A DNA stretch of 64,000 nucleotides, taken from NCBI GenBank assembly GCA_007570785.1, contig ML664183.1, positions 17,221,368 to 17,285,367 on the forward strand, given 5' to 3'. Origin of the DNA: Antilocapra americana (Eukaryota; Chordata; Mammalia; Artiodactyla; Antilocapridae). Position 1 is the stretch's first letter; the number at the start of each line of letters is the position of its first letter. The notes under the pieces are model-generated. The model was given only the letters and a program-made list of their open reading frames with translations. It did no database searches and was not told the origin of the DNA. Shown here one piece after another: positions 23,311-34,728 of this stretch. The position numbers and the translations under genes were made by a program.

Positions 23311-24630
23311 CTGATTAACCACCACTCCGAACTGCCTATCCATGAGGCATTTCTCCTTTCTTTGTTATCACCATATGAGGGCTTCCAGTAAAGCACAATT
23401 GCACTCCCAATTTTACAAGCTTCCCAGGGTCCCTTGGTGATAGAGTGATAAGTGTGGTATTTAAAACCTGGTCTGGTGTTGGCAAGCACCCCGAAAATGA
23501 TGCTGGGATTGCTGAGGGAATCTGCCACTTGGGATTCTGTCTTTCTAATAGCTTCTTAAGGGAACTTGTAATGAATCTAATTGGAAGCATCAACTTGATT
23601 CCCTACAGGATTATGTCACACAAACTAGTAGCAGGAAAGGTACTAAAATCAGTAAATGGGCAAGAGAGAGAGGAGAAAGCTGAAAACATAGAACTAAGGG
23701 GAGGAGGGCAGGCAGGACTTTGTAGCTCAGAAGGGAAACTTGAGCACTTTTTGATTACTGCTATATTTGCAAAAGCAATTTATGGTTTGGGTGTGGAAAA
23801 TTTGGGTACACATTTTCCCTTTGACATTTGGTAAATGAAGCTATGGGAACTGCTATGAATGCTGATTAAAAATGTGTAGTGGTGATATATTCAAAGGACA
23901 GCACTGGTGGTGGGCTTCGGGCCATACAGAGAATCTAGGCTGTGCCTGTGATCAAGACTGTCCTTAAGCCTCTGTTCAGTTATTCATCTACCCATTAAAG
24001 AGTTGACCTGGGCTTGAAGGATGGGTAGAAATGATGGAGCTAGACATTATAGGTGGAGTCAATACTAAGCAGAGACCTAAAGGTGGGAAAATATGGCGCG
24101 TATTTGGTCCATGAGTGTTTTCTTTTGCCAGAGTTTCAGATGGTAAAGAAAGAGAAAGAGACAAACTGCTAACAGTGGAGTGGGATCAAATTGTGTAACG
24201 ATGACAGCAAGGGTCCCAGGAATAATTCTCGGTTTGAACCTACAGTAACACTGGGACTGTCTGGGAGTAGAAACAGCAGTGATGTTCTGAGCCTGGGTGG
24301 GACAGGAAGGAGAACTTTATATTTGCTCCTTCATTGGCTACTCATAACAGGACAGTCCTTCAGTCAACCCTTGCCTCATGATTGTCCCACTATGTGTGCC
24401 TTGAAGGTTCTGCCTCTTGGTGAGCCTTCCCCATCCACCAGAGTTGTGTCTTTTGTCTTCCTCTCTTTTTTTTTTTTGCCTCTGATTCTAAATTTCTGCC
24501 TCCCTTTTCGTTATGTATCTTGACATGTCAAGATATCTTATTTTTTTTGAACAGTTAACATATTAACATGTTTTATTTAGCGATTCATATGCTTATCACA
24601 AATGCAATTAATAATTTGGTTATTCCTAGA
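23311..24630. other. Unique sequence
   Basis: A 129-codon forward frame (23445-23834) and a 110-codon frame (24191-24523) are open but show no recognised domain or splice context. I treat them as chance. A perfect 20-bp palindrome lies at 24516-24535. Confidence 0.5.
24516..24535. repeat. Perfect 20-bp palindrome
   Basis: The sequence tatcttgacatgtcaagata is identical to its own reverse complement. It lies in unique AT-rich sequence just upstream of a Bov-A2 insertion. Confidence 0.95.
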
Positions 24631-24640
24631 TACAACATGT

Positions 24641-24776
24641 CTGAGAAGGCAGTGGCAACCCACTCCAGTACTCTTGCCTGGAAACTCCCATGGACGGAGG
24701 AGCCTGGTAGGCTGCCGTCTATGGGGTCACACAGAGTTGGACACAACTGCAGCAACTTAGCAGCAGCAGCAGCAGG
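24641..24776 (+). mobile_element. Bov-A2 SINE (3' monomer) with perfect target-site duplication
   Basis: The sense sequence begins near gagaaggcagtggcaaccc and ends in cagcagcagcagcag, as expected for the Bov-A2 3' unit. The 10-bp string tacaacatgt lies at 24631-24640 and 24777-24786, an exact duplication, which points to a fairly recent insertion. Confidence 0.93.
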
Positions 24777-25237
24777 TACAACATGTAAAGGAATAATATT
24801 TTAAAATTTTGCTAAAAGTATCTTCATTCTTACTAATTCATTTTAATCTACAGTCCTTCCTCAGCTAAAATTAGACAGTGAGGCTGAGACATCTCTTCAG
24901 GGGGTGGACTGAAATGGGGAGATAGAAATGAGCATTGGTTTAAATTAACATTTCTAGAGAGATAGCCCTCAACATTCTTTTATAAAGAGTGATGATATCA
25001 GGATGGTGGTAGCAGTGGTCAGATTGCAGAGTTGAGAGAGTGACTCAGAAGTAGAGGTTATATTGTCAGTGAAGGTAGAAGAGAAAGAGGTATGTCATTA
25101 AATAATCTTGGAGAAGTCTGGAGAAGGGAGTGAAGTTATAGGGTGCTACAAGGAGGTAATTTATGTGCAATCTAAAGGAGAAGGCAGCAAGAATTGAAAT
25201 TTATTAAACGACTAAACTTAAAGGATAGTCTTATCTA

Positions 25238-25378
25238 AACAACTGATTAGGTTCCCAGAAGGGTAGGGAAGCTACAAATCAATCTAGATATACTTCCCAG
25301 TTTGCTTAGGGCCATCCATGTTAAAGGTAAAACATTAAAATCAAATGCATTTCTATCTCTGTTTTTCTTTCTTTGAAG
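25238..25378 (+). repeat. Local direct duplication, copy A
   Basis: Shares its order and most bases with 26178-26315, including gcttagggccatccatgtta and catttctatct...gtttttctttcttt. It matches no repeat family I recognise. Confidence 0.85.
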
Positions 25379-25727
25379 CATCTTAAAATTCACTTCTTTA
25401 ATATCTCCTCATGTCAAAAGATCTCTGCCTCTGAGGAAATAATTCCTCAATTTTTTCCAACATGTAATCTCTTAAAGCAAAAACCTAAAATTCATTTTGT
25501 CATAGGTTTAATAAGTCAATCATCTAGATGTTCAGTCTGCATGAAATCAAATGTACAGATAGACTGAATTGTTAAATGAAATTTTCCATTCCATAAATGT
25601 CTAAATTGTATCCTACCATCTCCATGGAATCATCACCACTTCTATGCATTCATAATAATTGCTGCTTCTTTGAGCTCCCAGATCTCTTTTCTCTGAGTCA
25701 TGCATTCTAGATGCTAGTCTGAGGATA

Positions 25728-25749
25728 CGTGTGTGTGTGTGTGTGTGTA
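25728..25749. repeat. (GT)n microsatellite
   Basis: About ten GT units follow atac and run into a short ACAC-containing flank. Confidence 0.9.
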
Positions 25750-26177
25750 CACATACAGGCACATTCTAAATTCGTTTTCCCTCCTTTTGGCACAAGGCAT
25801 TTGTATAGTAATTCTTTTTTCTCTTTAAGATGTAAGTATATGTAATGGGTTTTTTTTTTTTTTTCTTTTTCCAAGCAACTCTCGTTGGGAGCACAAAAAA
25901 TTTCCTGATTCAATATTATTCTAACTCATTTCCTTCAGGGTATGACTGTTCCTTTTTAACAACAACCACTACCATTATTATTGTTATAAGAATAATGAAG
26001 AAAATCTTAAAATGCTAATATCCTTGGGAGGACTTTTATTAGAAAAAGAACATTTCTATTAAGGAACAAATAAGCAATACAGATGTGATTTCTTTTTAGA
26101 GGTAAGATTTGAGAGGGGAGGCTATCAGCTCCAAAAAGGAGAAGAGAAGCAGAGAAAAAAAAAAAAGGCTCAAAGCA

Positions 26178-26315
26178 TTGATTAGGCTCCTAGAAGTGTA
26201 GGGAAACGACAAACCAATCTAGATTTACTTCCAAGTTTTGCTTAGGGCCATCCATGTTAAAGGTAAACATTAAAACTGCATGCATTTCTATCTGTTTTTC
26301 TTTCTTTAAATTTGA
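26178..26315 (+). repeat. Local direct duplication, copy B
   Basis: The partner of 25238-25378, about 940 bases downstream in the same orientation. The copies differ by scattered substitutions and small indels, so the duplication is not recent. Weaker similarity may extend to the left. Confidence 0.85.
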
Positions 26316-27499
26316 AATTCAAGTTATCAGATATCTTCATAAATGTGACCCTTTTTTTTTCACTGTTGTACTCAGACAAAGCTATATTTATGGTCTGTCC
26401 ATGCACTGGAATAAATTGAGTTTAAAATGATTTTCAGGGATATTATAAAATGTGTTGACTCTGAAAAAAAACCAAAGCAACTCTGAACAATGCCCATGGA
26501 AAATGATGGCTTTCTACTATTTAAAAAAAAATCATTTGCTTACAAAGAAATATATTTTTTTTAAAATTTGGAAACTATGTCACAGATTTAATGCTATGCT
26601 CAGCTTGTTGTTCCTAAAAATAGTGAACTGTTAGCACATTTGTTAATTAGGATCATGTGTTTAGCAATATCTGTTTGTTTAAAATGAGACTTCTTGTATT
26701 CATTACTGCCTATTTCATAAAACAGTTCTGTCCTTTAACTGCACAATTATAGACTTGAAATTCCCTGCTAGAGGTCTAATTTAGGTCAATGCTGAGATAA
26801 TTGTGCTTCACAACTTAGCCACAACAGAATCCTGATGAATTTGTAAAAGAGCCTCCATACATTGAGAATACTGTCTCATATGATGGGTATTAAAATAATC
26901 AGTACATTTAGGCAACCAGTGCCTTTTAAAAACCCTAGGTGAAGAGTGATAGCTAATAGAACTGAAGCAATGAGGATCAGAAATTTAAAGAAATGTTTTG
27001 ATCAATCAGTTTCCATAAGGACCAACACCCAAGGACCACCTGTTCTAATTCTTCTGAAGCATCTCTAATAATAAAGCCACTCATTTAAATCCTGACTCTG
27101 GACCTTCCTTATCTATAAATATTTTAAAGCTGATACCTAAATTCCTTTTCCAGAGTTTTTATTTTATTGGTATGGGTGCAGCTAGACCTCAAGATTTTTA
27201 TGAGTTTCCAAATGATGGGAAAAAGTAGCAAGGTTGGGAACTTTAAAGGTTTATAGCTCCACAGGTTTGACGGCAACCCAACAGCTGATCATTTCCTTTT
27301 ATGCCTAGTAATTCCATTTCAGCAAGCCAGTGTATAGTGATATCTCTATAGAAAATAAATATTCAAATTTGGACCTTTCTTGGACTCACTGAATGAGAAT
27401 TTTTGAAAGTGGGCCCCCTGGCATGAATATTTCTCACATCTCCCCAAGTGGTTCTAATGTACAGTCAACAATGCACATTTCTTGACTCCAAACTCACAT

Positions 27500-28985
27500 T
27501 TTACAGAAAAATTGTTTACAAAAGTTTACAAAATGGTTTACAAAAGTTAAATGTAAAAAATAAAACTATAAAACTTTTAATAAAACACATAGGAGAAATT
27601 CTTCATGATCTTGGACTAGGCAGAGTTATACTTGACACCAAAAGCATGATTCATAAAAGGAAAAAAATTAAACTTCATCACAGTTAGAAACTTTTGCTCT
27701 GCAAGACTCTGTTAAGAGGATGAAAAAAAAGTTGCAGAATGGCAAAAGGTATTTCCAAACCACATATCCAACAAAAAGGACCTAGTATCTGGAACATAAA
27801 AGGGAATTCTCAAACCTAACATTAAAATCTAACAATCTAATTAGAAAATAGAAAAGATATGAAGAAACTCTGCACCAAAGAGCATATTCGAAAGGCAAGT
27901 AAGCACACAAAAGGATGCTTGGCTCATTAGTCACTAGGAAAATGCAAATTAAAACCACAGGAAAATATTACTATATACCTATCAGAATGCTGCTGCTGCT
28001 AAGTCACTTCAGTCGTGTCCGACTCTTTTTGATCCCAAGGACTGTAGCCCACCAGGCTCCTCTGTCCATGGAATTCTCCTGGCAAGAATACTGGAGTGGG
28101 TTGCCATGCCTTCCTCCAGAGGATCTTCCTGACCCAGGGATCAAACCTGTGTCTCTTATGTCTCCTGTATTGGCAGGCAGGTTCTTTATCACTAGTGCCA
28201 CCTGGGAAGTCCATACCCTATCAGAATAGTTTAAATTTAAAAAAATAGTGACATTACTTGCTGATGAGAATGAGGAGAAACTGAATCGTTCATTCTTTAC
28301 TGTTGGGAATGTAAAATGGTGCAGCCACTCTGGAACAACTTGATAGTTTCTTTATGCATGACAGATTCTACATGTTAATATCATACAACACAGCAATTAC
28401 AATGTTGAGATTTCATCCCAGAGAAATAAAGACTTATATTCAGATAAATGTTTAGCAGCTCCATTTATAATCTTCAAACACTGGAAACAACCTACGTGTC
28501 CTCTAATGTATGAATGGTTTAGCTGTGGTACATTGGTACTCAGTGAAAAAGGGAACAAACTATTGATACATGCAGCAACCTTTATGAATCTCCAGGCAAT
28601 TATGCTGAGAGGAAAAAGGCAATCCCAAAATGTTAAATACTGTGCGATTTCATTCTGTAACATTGTTGAAAATGACAAGATTATAGACATGACAAAAGTA
28701 TGGAGATTACATTAATGATCACCAGGAGTTGGGAGGATATGAGGGAATTTGCATGGCTATCAAAGGGCAACAGGAAGTTTCCTTATGGTGTTAAAAATAT
28801 TCTGTACTTGACTGTATCAGTGACAGTATCTTGGCTATGATGTTGTATTATATCAATAGTTTTGCAACATGTGACCATTGGGGAAAACTGGGTAAAGGGG
28901 AAATAGGATCTCTCTGTATTATTTCTTACAATTTTGTGCATAACTATAATTATTTCAAAATAAAGCTTATTAAAAATAATAATAC
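27500..28985 (+). mobile_element. Older L1, ORF2 C-terminal region and 3' UTR, interrupted by Bov-tA
   Basis: The sense strand reads in L1 order: aaacttttgctctgcaagac, aaatgcaaattaaaaccaca, gtgcagccactctggaacaa, aacactggaaacaacctacg, then the 3' UTR ending with an aataaa signal near 28961. Frames are broken. A Bov-tA inserted at 27989-28216 splits it. Confidence 0.85.
27989..28216 (-). mobile_element. Bov-tA SINE inside L1, with target-site duplication
   Basis: A reverse SINE from gctgctgctgctaagtcac to a head ending cctgggaagtcc. The host L1 string cctatcagaat occurs at 27978-27988 and again at 28217-28227, an exact 11-bp duplication. Confidence 0.93.
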
Positions 28986-29085
28986 CCAAATCTTACTATA
29001 CCACCTCTTTTCAGTAACTTCACCACTGTTGTCAGGTAAATAGAAATGCTTCATGGTGCTTGATTAGAACTGTGTAATCTAGCCC

Positions 29086-29215
29086 AGTAATTCCCAGCCC
29101 TGGAAGCCTGTTAGAATTAGCTACAGAGCTTATAAAAAATACAGATGCCTGGACCCTCCTCCAGCTCAATTAGATCTGGATCTTTAGGGTTAACTAGACA
29201 CTAATTCATGTTTTG
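29086..29215. mobile_element. MER5A-like hAT DNA transposon fragment
   Basis: The pattern gagcttataaaaaatacaga, tgcctggaccct and a diverged terminal segment fits the left half of MER5A. The right half is missing or too diverged to follow. Confidence 0.55.
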
Positions 29216-29235
29216 TTTGATTGAAGTCTGTCTCG

Positions 29236-29370
29236 GGACTCCCCTGGTGGTCCAGTGGCTAAGACTCTGAGCTCCCAATGCAGGGGGCCCAGGTTCGATC
29301 CCTGGTCAGGGAACTAGATCCCACATGCTGCAAACTAAGACCCAGCACAGCTGAAATAAATAAGTAGTTT
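29236..29370 (+). mobile_element. CHR-1 type SINE
   Basis: The sense head reads gggactcccctggtggtcca, followed by a B-box-like ggttcgatccc and an A-rich tail with aaataaataag. This is one of two closely spaced copies. Confidence 0.85.
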
Positions 29371-29402
29371 AAAAAATTAAAAAATTATTAAGAGGATAAA
29401 TT

Positions 29403-29590
29403 TGGGACTTTCTTGGCAGTCCAGTGTCTAAGACCCTTCACTCCCAATTTAGGGGGCACAGGTTCTAACCCTCATCAGGGAGCTGGATTGCACATGCCTC
29501 AACTGTTCACATGCCACAGCTAACAGATCTCGCATGCTGCAACTAAGACCCAGCACAGCCAAATAAATAAATGATTTTTTAAAAAATTAA
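29403..29590 (+). mobile_element. CHR-type SINE, second adjacent copy
   Basis: A sense head gggactttcttggcagtcca with a longer body and a tail of aaataaataaatg. It is more diverged than the copy at 29236-29370 and has a degraded B box, so it is likely an older insertion. Confidence 0.8.
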
Positions 29591-29745
29591 AGAAAAGGTC
29601 TATCTCACCACCAGACCTTAGGCTCCATGAGGGCAGGACCCAGCCCTGTTTTTGTTGTCCATTGTACCTCCAGCTCCCAAAGCAGTGTCTGCCACCTAGA
29701 AAGTGCTGGTAAACATATGTGATGGGAGATGAAAGAATGAATGAA
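29591..29745 (+). mobile_element. L2 LINE 3' tail
   Basis: taggctccatgagggcagga followed by tgtacctccagctccc and a cctagaaagtgctggtaaac end is the L2 3' pattern. Confidence 0.65.
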
Positions 29746-30613
29746 GGGAAGGGAAACATAAGTATCCTCCTCCCCTCTTTTACTGCCTCTCTGAAGCCAC
29801 AGAAAGAGAGAAAGAAGGGATAAAGTGCCTTCCCTCATCTCACCCTATCCTTTGAGAGCATCATTACAAAACTGCAGTAGAGATCACAGTGTTTCTCCAA
29901 GAGAGATTTAGCCCATAAGAACAAAATCTGAAAATGATGACGGTGCCTCCTCCTTCACACTCAATCAACAAATTTAATGAAAGTGAAACAGAAGCTGACA
30001 AGGAGGCTGAAATGACACATAGTCTTACTCATGCAGAAATAATAAAAAACATTTAAAATTCAGCTAAAAAAAATAAAGGCTCTGACAAATAAAAAAAGAT
30101 TTTAGGGAAGGAGAAAAGCTGGGGGAAAGGAGGCTTCCAGCCTCATAACCTAATAAGTACATTTACAGAATGCCTTTCTTGGGTGCTGCTCATCAAGCCA
30201 GACTGGTTCACTTAATTTTCATGAGCAAGTGAAAGGATGCCAATAGACACGGAAGGTAGCAAATTCTAAGATATTCTTGAGGTTTAGGCTGATTTTCTCC
30301 TATTGCCCGCCCCCAGCATCTATGTCAACATTTCTAGTGAGACCACAATAATTAACGTTTTAAACTATTGCCTTGAGACATCAAAAATTCTGGAATTTTA
30401 TACAAATCTTGGTGCACAAATCTGCAAACACCATTGTGTGGGAAATAAAACTTTATTTTTGGTAACTCCATTTAATCCCCATTTCTATACCACTGTCACC
30501 ACCACCACCACTGCCCATCCTCCCTGGTTGATGGAAAACCTACCTTGTTATTTTTTGAAGGGTCAGTGTTTTTCAGATGCTCCCTGGAATCATCAAGGTT
30601 AAGTGTGGTAGAG
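29746..30613. other. Unique sequence
   Basis: No gene or repeat family recognised, apart from a short CAC-triplet run near 30495-30511. Confidence 0.5.
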
Positions 30614-30823
30614 GGACTTCCCGGTGGCTCAGGGGTAAAGAATGTGCCTGACAATGCAGGAGATGTGCATTTGATCCCTGGGTCTGGAAGATCCCCTGGA
30701 GAAGGAAATGGAAACCCACTCCAATATTCTTGCCTGAGAAATCCCATGGGCAGAGGAGCCTGGCAGTCCATAGTCCATGGGTTTGCAAGAGTTGGGCACG
30801 ACTTAGCAACTTAACAACAATAG
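30614..30823 (+). mobile_element. Bov-tA SINE
   Basis: A full-length sense SINE: tRNA-like head gggacttcccggtggctca, B-box-like segment, BovB-derived body and an aacaacaata tail. Confidence 0.92.
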
Positions 30824-31340
30824 GGTGGGAGAGCATCATGGGGGTTGTGGGTGTATAGGCTCTTGAGTTCCCTTTCCATGTCAGTGGAAGGGGTCAAGGG
30901 CCTTGGTGTCTGGCAGCTCTACTCTTTGGACCCATGGTTTAGACTTTGGAATCTTTATTGGGTTGCTTACATTCCCAGCTGCCCAGGTATCTCAGTGGCC
31001 CTTCCCTTTCTGGTCTAATTGTCTCCCTGACAGCTGTGCTGGAAAGCTGATGTAGCACCCTCTCTCTTCTTTTCTCCTTCCATCCAAACAAAATCTCTTT
31101 CTAGTTTGGGGTGAAAAGAAACCCCATTAATTTCCTTCTCTGTTTCTGGCTAAGATGCCTTGTCTCAGTCTACCAGGACTCAAACTTCTGTAAACAAAAG
31201 TCAGGAAGTCTCATAGTCTCTTTCTTTCCTCAATAAAGGCTGTGAAGATAGATCTGCTCAAGTAGGGGTTGGGTTGGAAGGGGATGGAAAAGAAGGAAAA
31301 GGGGACCTACAGTTAAAGAACATAATTATATCAAAATATT
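30824..31340. other. Unique sequence
   Basis: Nothing recognised. Confidence 0.5.
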
Positions 31341-31760
31341 ATCTTAAAACAATAACATTTATTACATGCTTACACAGGGTTCCAGTGCTGCTTTGTATGG
31401 ATTATCAAGTAATCCTCATAACCCAGAAATAAATTATTGTTCCCTAGTGGCTCAGATGGTAAAGAATCCACCCGTGGGAGACCTAAGTTTGATCCCTGGG
31501 TTGGGAAGATTCCCTGGAGCAGAGCATGGCAATCCACTCCAGTAGTCTAGCTTGGAGAATCCCATGGACAGAGGAGCCTGGCAGGCTACCGTCCACGGGG
31601 TCACAAAGAGTTGTACACAACTGAGCGACTAAGCACAAGCACAAGAACCCACATTGTACAGGTGAGGAAAATGTGTCTCCAGAAGATTTAGTCTCCTGCA
31701 CAATTTCACACAGCTAGCAAGTGGCAGGGCCAGAGCACAAACTCAGCTTCTGATTCCAAA
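31341..31760 (-). mobile_element. MIR SINE split by a Bov-tA2
   Basis: The reverse MIR left part is at 31345-31440 (acatttattacatgcttaca, aagtaatcctcataac). Its right part resumes at 31651-31760 (ttgtacaggtgaggaaaatg, ttcacacagctagcaagtgg). The gap is exactly the Bov-tA2. Confidence 0.85.
31441..31650 (+). mobile_element. Bov-tA2 SINE nested in MIR
   Basis: A sense ruminant SINE from ccctagtggctcagatggta to a tail of aagcacaagcacaa. Confidence 0.9.
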
Positions 31761-32104
31761 GCCCATTGCCTCTGGCCCCGCTCCAGTGTCTGGTTTCTGG
31801 TTCATGACACATGTCCCAGAAGGAATTTCTGCTTCAGATTTGCAGTGGCCCCTAAGGGCTGATCCAGCAGACATTAGCTAGAGTACATACCAAGGGATCA
31901 TCTGAGTTACTTCATTTTTGCCAATCAGGTTTTCTTGGAAACTTCCCCTTTGTTCTTTTTCTAGGTGCACACCATGCCCAGCTTTCCAAGGCTACTTGAT
32001 GAGTGTTTGAATGGTTAGGTTCAGAAGTACCGTGGGAGGGGGGCCACCATCCCATGTTGCAACAGGTAACAGAAGTATGTTCATACATCTCAAGCTTCTA
32101 TATT
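31761..32104. other. Unique sequence
   Basis: Nothing recognised. Confidence 0.5.
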
Positions 32105-32120
32105 AAGAAGCCTTGTAAAG

Positions 32121-32465
32121 GACTTCCCTGGTGATACAGTGGATAGGAATCTGCCTGCCAGTGCAGGGGACAGGAGTTCAACCCCTGGTCTGGGAAGATT
32201 CCACATGCCACAGAGCAACTAAGCCTGAGTGCCACACTGCTGAAGCCCACTCACCCTAGGGCCCGCAAGCCACAACTACCGAGCCCGTGTGCTGCAACTC
32301 CTGAAGCCCTCGCCCCTAGAGCCCGTGCTCTGCAACAGGAGAAGCCACCACAGTGAGAAGCCTGCGCACCGCGACTGGAGAGGAGCCCCCGCTCACCGAA
32401 GTTAGAGAAAGTTCATGTGCAGCAACAAAGAGCCAGCACAGTGAAAAATAAATGCATAATTTAAA
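32121..32465 (+). mobile_element. CHR-2 type SINE with perfect 16-bp target-site duplication
   Basis: A sense SINE with head gacttccctggtgatacagt, repeated gcccgcaagccacaac-type body units and an A-rich tail with aaaaataaatgc. The 16-bp string aagaagccttgtaaag lies at 32105-32120 and 32466-32481 without mismatch. Confidence 0.95.
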
Positions 32466-32643
32466 AAGAAGCCTTGTAAAGACCTATTCCATTTAATGGT
32501 AGAATATGCACCATGCACTGAATCAGGCAGGGCGGCTCCAAAGCACTGAGGGCTTTTAGCTCATAGGGAAGCCTGTTACATCCATCTTGAGACAAATAAG
32601 GGGCTTAAAATGATTAACTTGCCCAACAGGCAAGCGTGTTAAA

Positions 32644-32670
32644 TACACACACACACACACACACACACAA
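32644..32670. repeat. (CA)n microsatellite
   Basis: About 13 uninterrupted CA units. Confidence 0.95.
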
Positions 32671-33360
32671 TTATCCTGTTAACTTTGTTTTAGCCCCAAG
32701 GAATAATAGAGCACACTAGTGGTATGTAGCTACTACTTTCAGTCTTTAGAACTACCGCTCTTAGTGTCACTGAGATAGTTCAACCAAAAATACAAATGGG
32801 TCACCAAAGTACCTGCACTGAAAACAGGAAAAATGATGAGGTGGCAGGGGCAGGGGGGAGACACACAAAAAAGTGAGGGAATATAAAAAGAGAAAATAAT
32901 GTAAATAATTTTTATAGAAAGACAAATTGAAATTTGTGAATTTACTGAGTTTTGTCCTTCTAAATTTCCCCCTTCCATGAAGCCTCCTTTGGTTCAGATG
33001 TGATTATTGATCCTCTGCCTTTTTTATCTACATGGTCTCTTTCAGTCACACTCAAAGCCCTATGGAGAGTTAATATCATCCTTCGTGTAGACACGAAAGA
33101 ATGTGGCTCCAAGAGGTTAATGAATATTTAGGCAGGACTTGACGATCAGGAAATTAGTTTTCTCTGTTATATAAAATTGACTCTAGGAGGTCCTTAAAGA
33201 ATGGATTTAAAGCTTTAGAGGAAGAGACCACATATTAAACACGTAATGCCTGTCCATTTTGCCTTTATGTAAAGTTGACCTGGGCCAGAAGTAGAAAGCA
33301 TTATATTTGCAATGTCAGGAGCTTCTCTTCCCTTTGGCATTTGAAAATAAATACTGTAAA
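32671..33360. other. Unique sequence
   Basis: A weak L2-like patch may lie near 32965-33060 (cttccatgaagcctcctttg). Otherwise nothing was recognised. Confidence 0.4.
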
Positions 33361-33512
33361 GCAGTGGTGCACACTGAGAGCTTTAAAAAATCTTGATGCC
33401 TGAATTGCACATCAGACCACTTAAATCAGAATCTGTTGGGGGTGGATTCCAGGGAGCAGTAGTTAACTTCCCAGGTGACTCTCTTCCGCATTCACAGTTG
33501 AGAACCAGGGCT
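33361..33512. mobile_element. MER5A-like hAT transposon
   Basis: The left end gcagtggtgcacactgagag and the right end gttgagaaccaggg resemble the inverted MER5A termini (cagtggttctcaa / ttgagaaccactg). The interior aaaaaatcttgatgcctg also fits. Confidence 0.65.
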
Positions 33513-33515
33513 CTA

Positions 33516-33650
33516 GAATTATGGCTCTCAAACTTGCATGTGCATCAGAATCACCTGCAAGGCTCGTTGAATACCTGATTGCTGGGACTCACCCCTAGAA
33601 TTTCCGTCAGTAGTTTGAGGGTAGGGTCCAAGGTTATGCATTTCTAATGC
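33516..33650. mobile_element. Second MER5-like fragment
   Basis: Directly adjacent sequence again reads as a MER5 type: atggctctcaaacttgcatg, catcagaatcacctgcaagg, tgctgggactcacccctaga. The terminal end is lost. Confidence 0.6.
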
Positions 33651-34103
33651 ATAGGAAGGTGAGCTGAATGAAAAATAAAACTGCTCTGAGCTTCTCCTCT
33701 TCTTCCTGCCTAGGAGATTACGAGGGGCTTATGTCTTGGTCTACTCTGTGACTTCTTACACGATGACTCACTGGACAAGAACACTAGAACATCATCATTT
33801 GCCAGGTAAACACTAAGTGGCCTATGAGCATCAGAAGTATTTTGAAATAAATTACACAATGAATCCCATAAGGCTTTGAGTGGATTCTAAGAAGTTGCCA
33901 CAATTTTCAGTAAAAGAATAAATATTTTTCAAAGGCTATTTACCATAGTTAAATTTAGTTATGTCCCTCCTTCTACCAGCATTTCTTCTTCTTCTTTTTA
34001 AAACTTCCTTCCAATAACTGGTCTTTATTATTCTTCATGAAGTCAAGTTATAAAGTTTCTGGAGCCAGAACTCAAGGGAGAAGCATAAATTTTCAGGTCT
34101 ATA

Positions 34104-34210
34104 AGGTTGCCAGATTTAGCTATTAAAAAAAATATACCCCAGGACATTCAGCTAAATTCGAATTTCAGATAAATGATGAATAATTTTAAGATATAAGTAT
34201 GTTTCATTCA
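34104..34210. mobile_element. Probable ancient MER-type DNA transposon fragment
   Basis: The string ggttgccagatttagctatt followed by gaatttcagataaatgatga and ttttaagatataagtatg is a pattern I associate with an old palindromic MER element. I am not certain of the family. Confidence 0.4.
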
Positions 34211-34500
34211 TTGTTTGAGAATCTTGATGATGGGGCAGATATTCAGATAAGAATGACATATGTGCCTGCTTTGGAGAAATAGAACATATTCCATCCATTT
34301 CTATTTATGGGTACACAGAAACGATCCTCAGAGTTGTCCATCAAGAGCTGAACAATCATTGGCTGATTTAATTCAATGTGGATACTTAAGGTATAAACAT
34401 AGTATATAAAACTGCTGAGTGACATCAAAGAAGGATGCTTGATAACTCGAGAGCCCAAGATTTTTCTTTTCTGTTACCTCATTTTTGTTACGGTCTAAAT

Positions 34501-34728
34501 CAGTGGCTCCCAACTGAGGGTGATTCCGACCTCCATCCCTACCCAGGGAACATTTGGCAATGTCTGGAGACATTTCTAGCTGTCACAACTGGGAGGGGCA
34601 GTGCTACTGGCTTCTAATTGGTTGAGGCCCGGGATACTGCTAAATATTCTACAATATACTGGACAGGCTCCCACAGTAAAGTATTTTCTTGTCCAAAATG
34701 TCCACAGAGCCAAGGTTGAGAAAGCCTG
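34501..34728 (+). mobile_element. MER20 hAT DNA transposon, complete
   Basis: The ends cagtggctcccaactgaggg and gttgagaaagcctg, the interior catttggcaatgtctggaga and the length of 228 bases match a complete MER20. The flanks gtctaaat (34493-34500) and gtctagat (34729-34736) form the 8-bp target-site duplication typical of hAT elements, with one mismatch. Confidence 0.88.

Larger units (their letters stand above)
24787..27499. other. Mostly unique AT-rich sequence with a local duplication
   Basis: No transposon family was recognised across about 2.7 kb. It contains a diverged direct duplication (25238-25378 and 26178-26315), a GT microsatellite and a consensus MEF2-type site at 26614-26623. 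No coding sequence is supported. Confidence 0.5.

Noticed and set aside
30614..30700. Possible tRNA gene because of A- and B-box-like segments
   Set aside because: The segment is the tRNA-derived head of a Bov-tA SINE. The same applies to the other Bov-tA and CHR copies. No cloverleaf-competent tRNA was seen.
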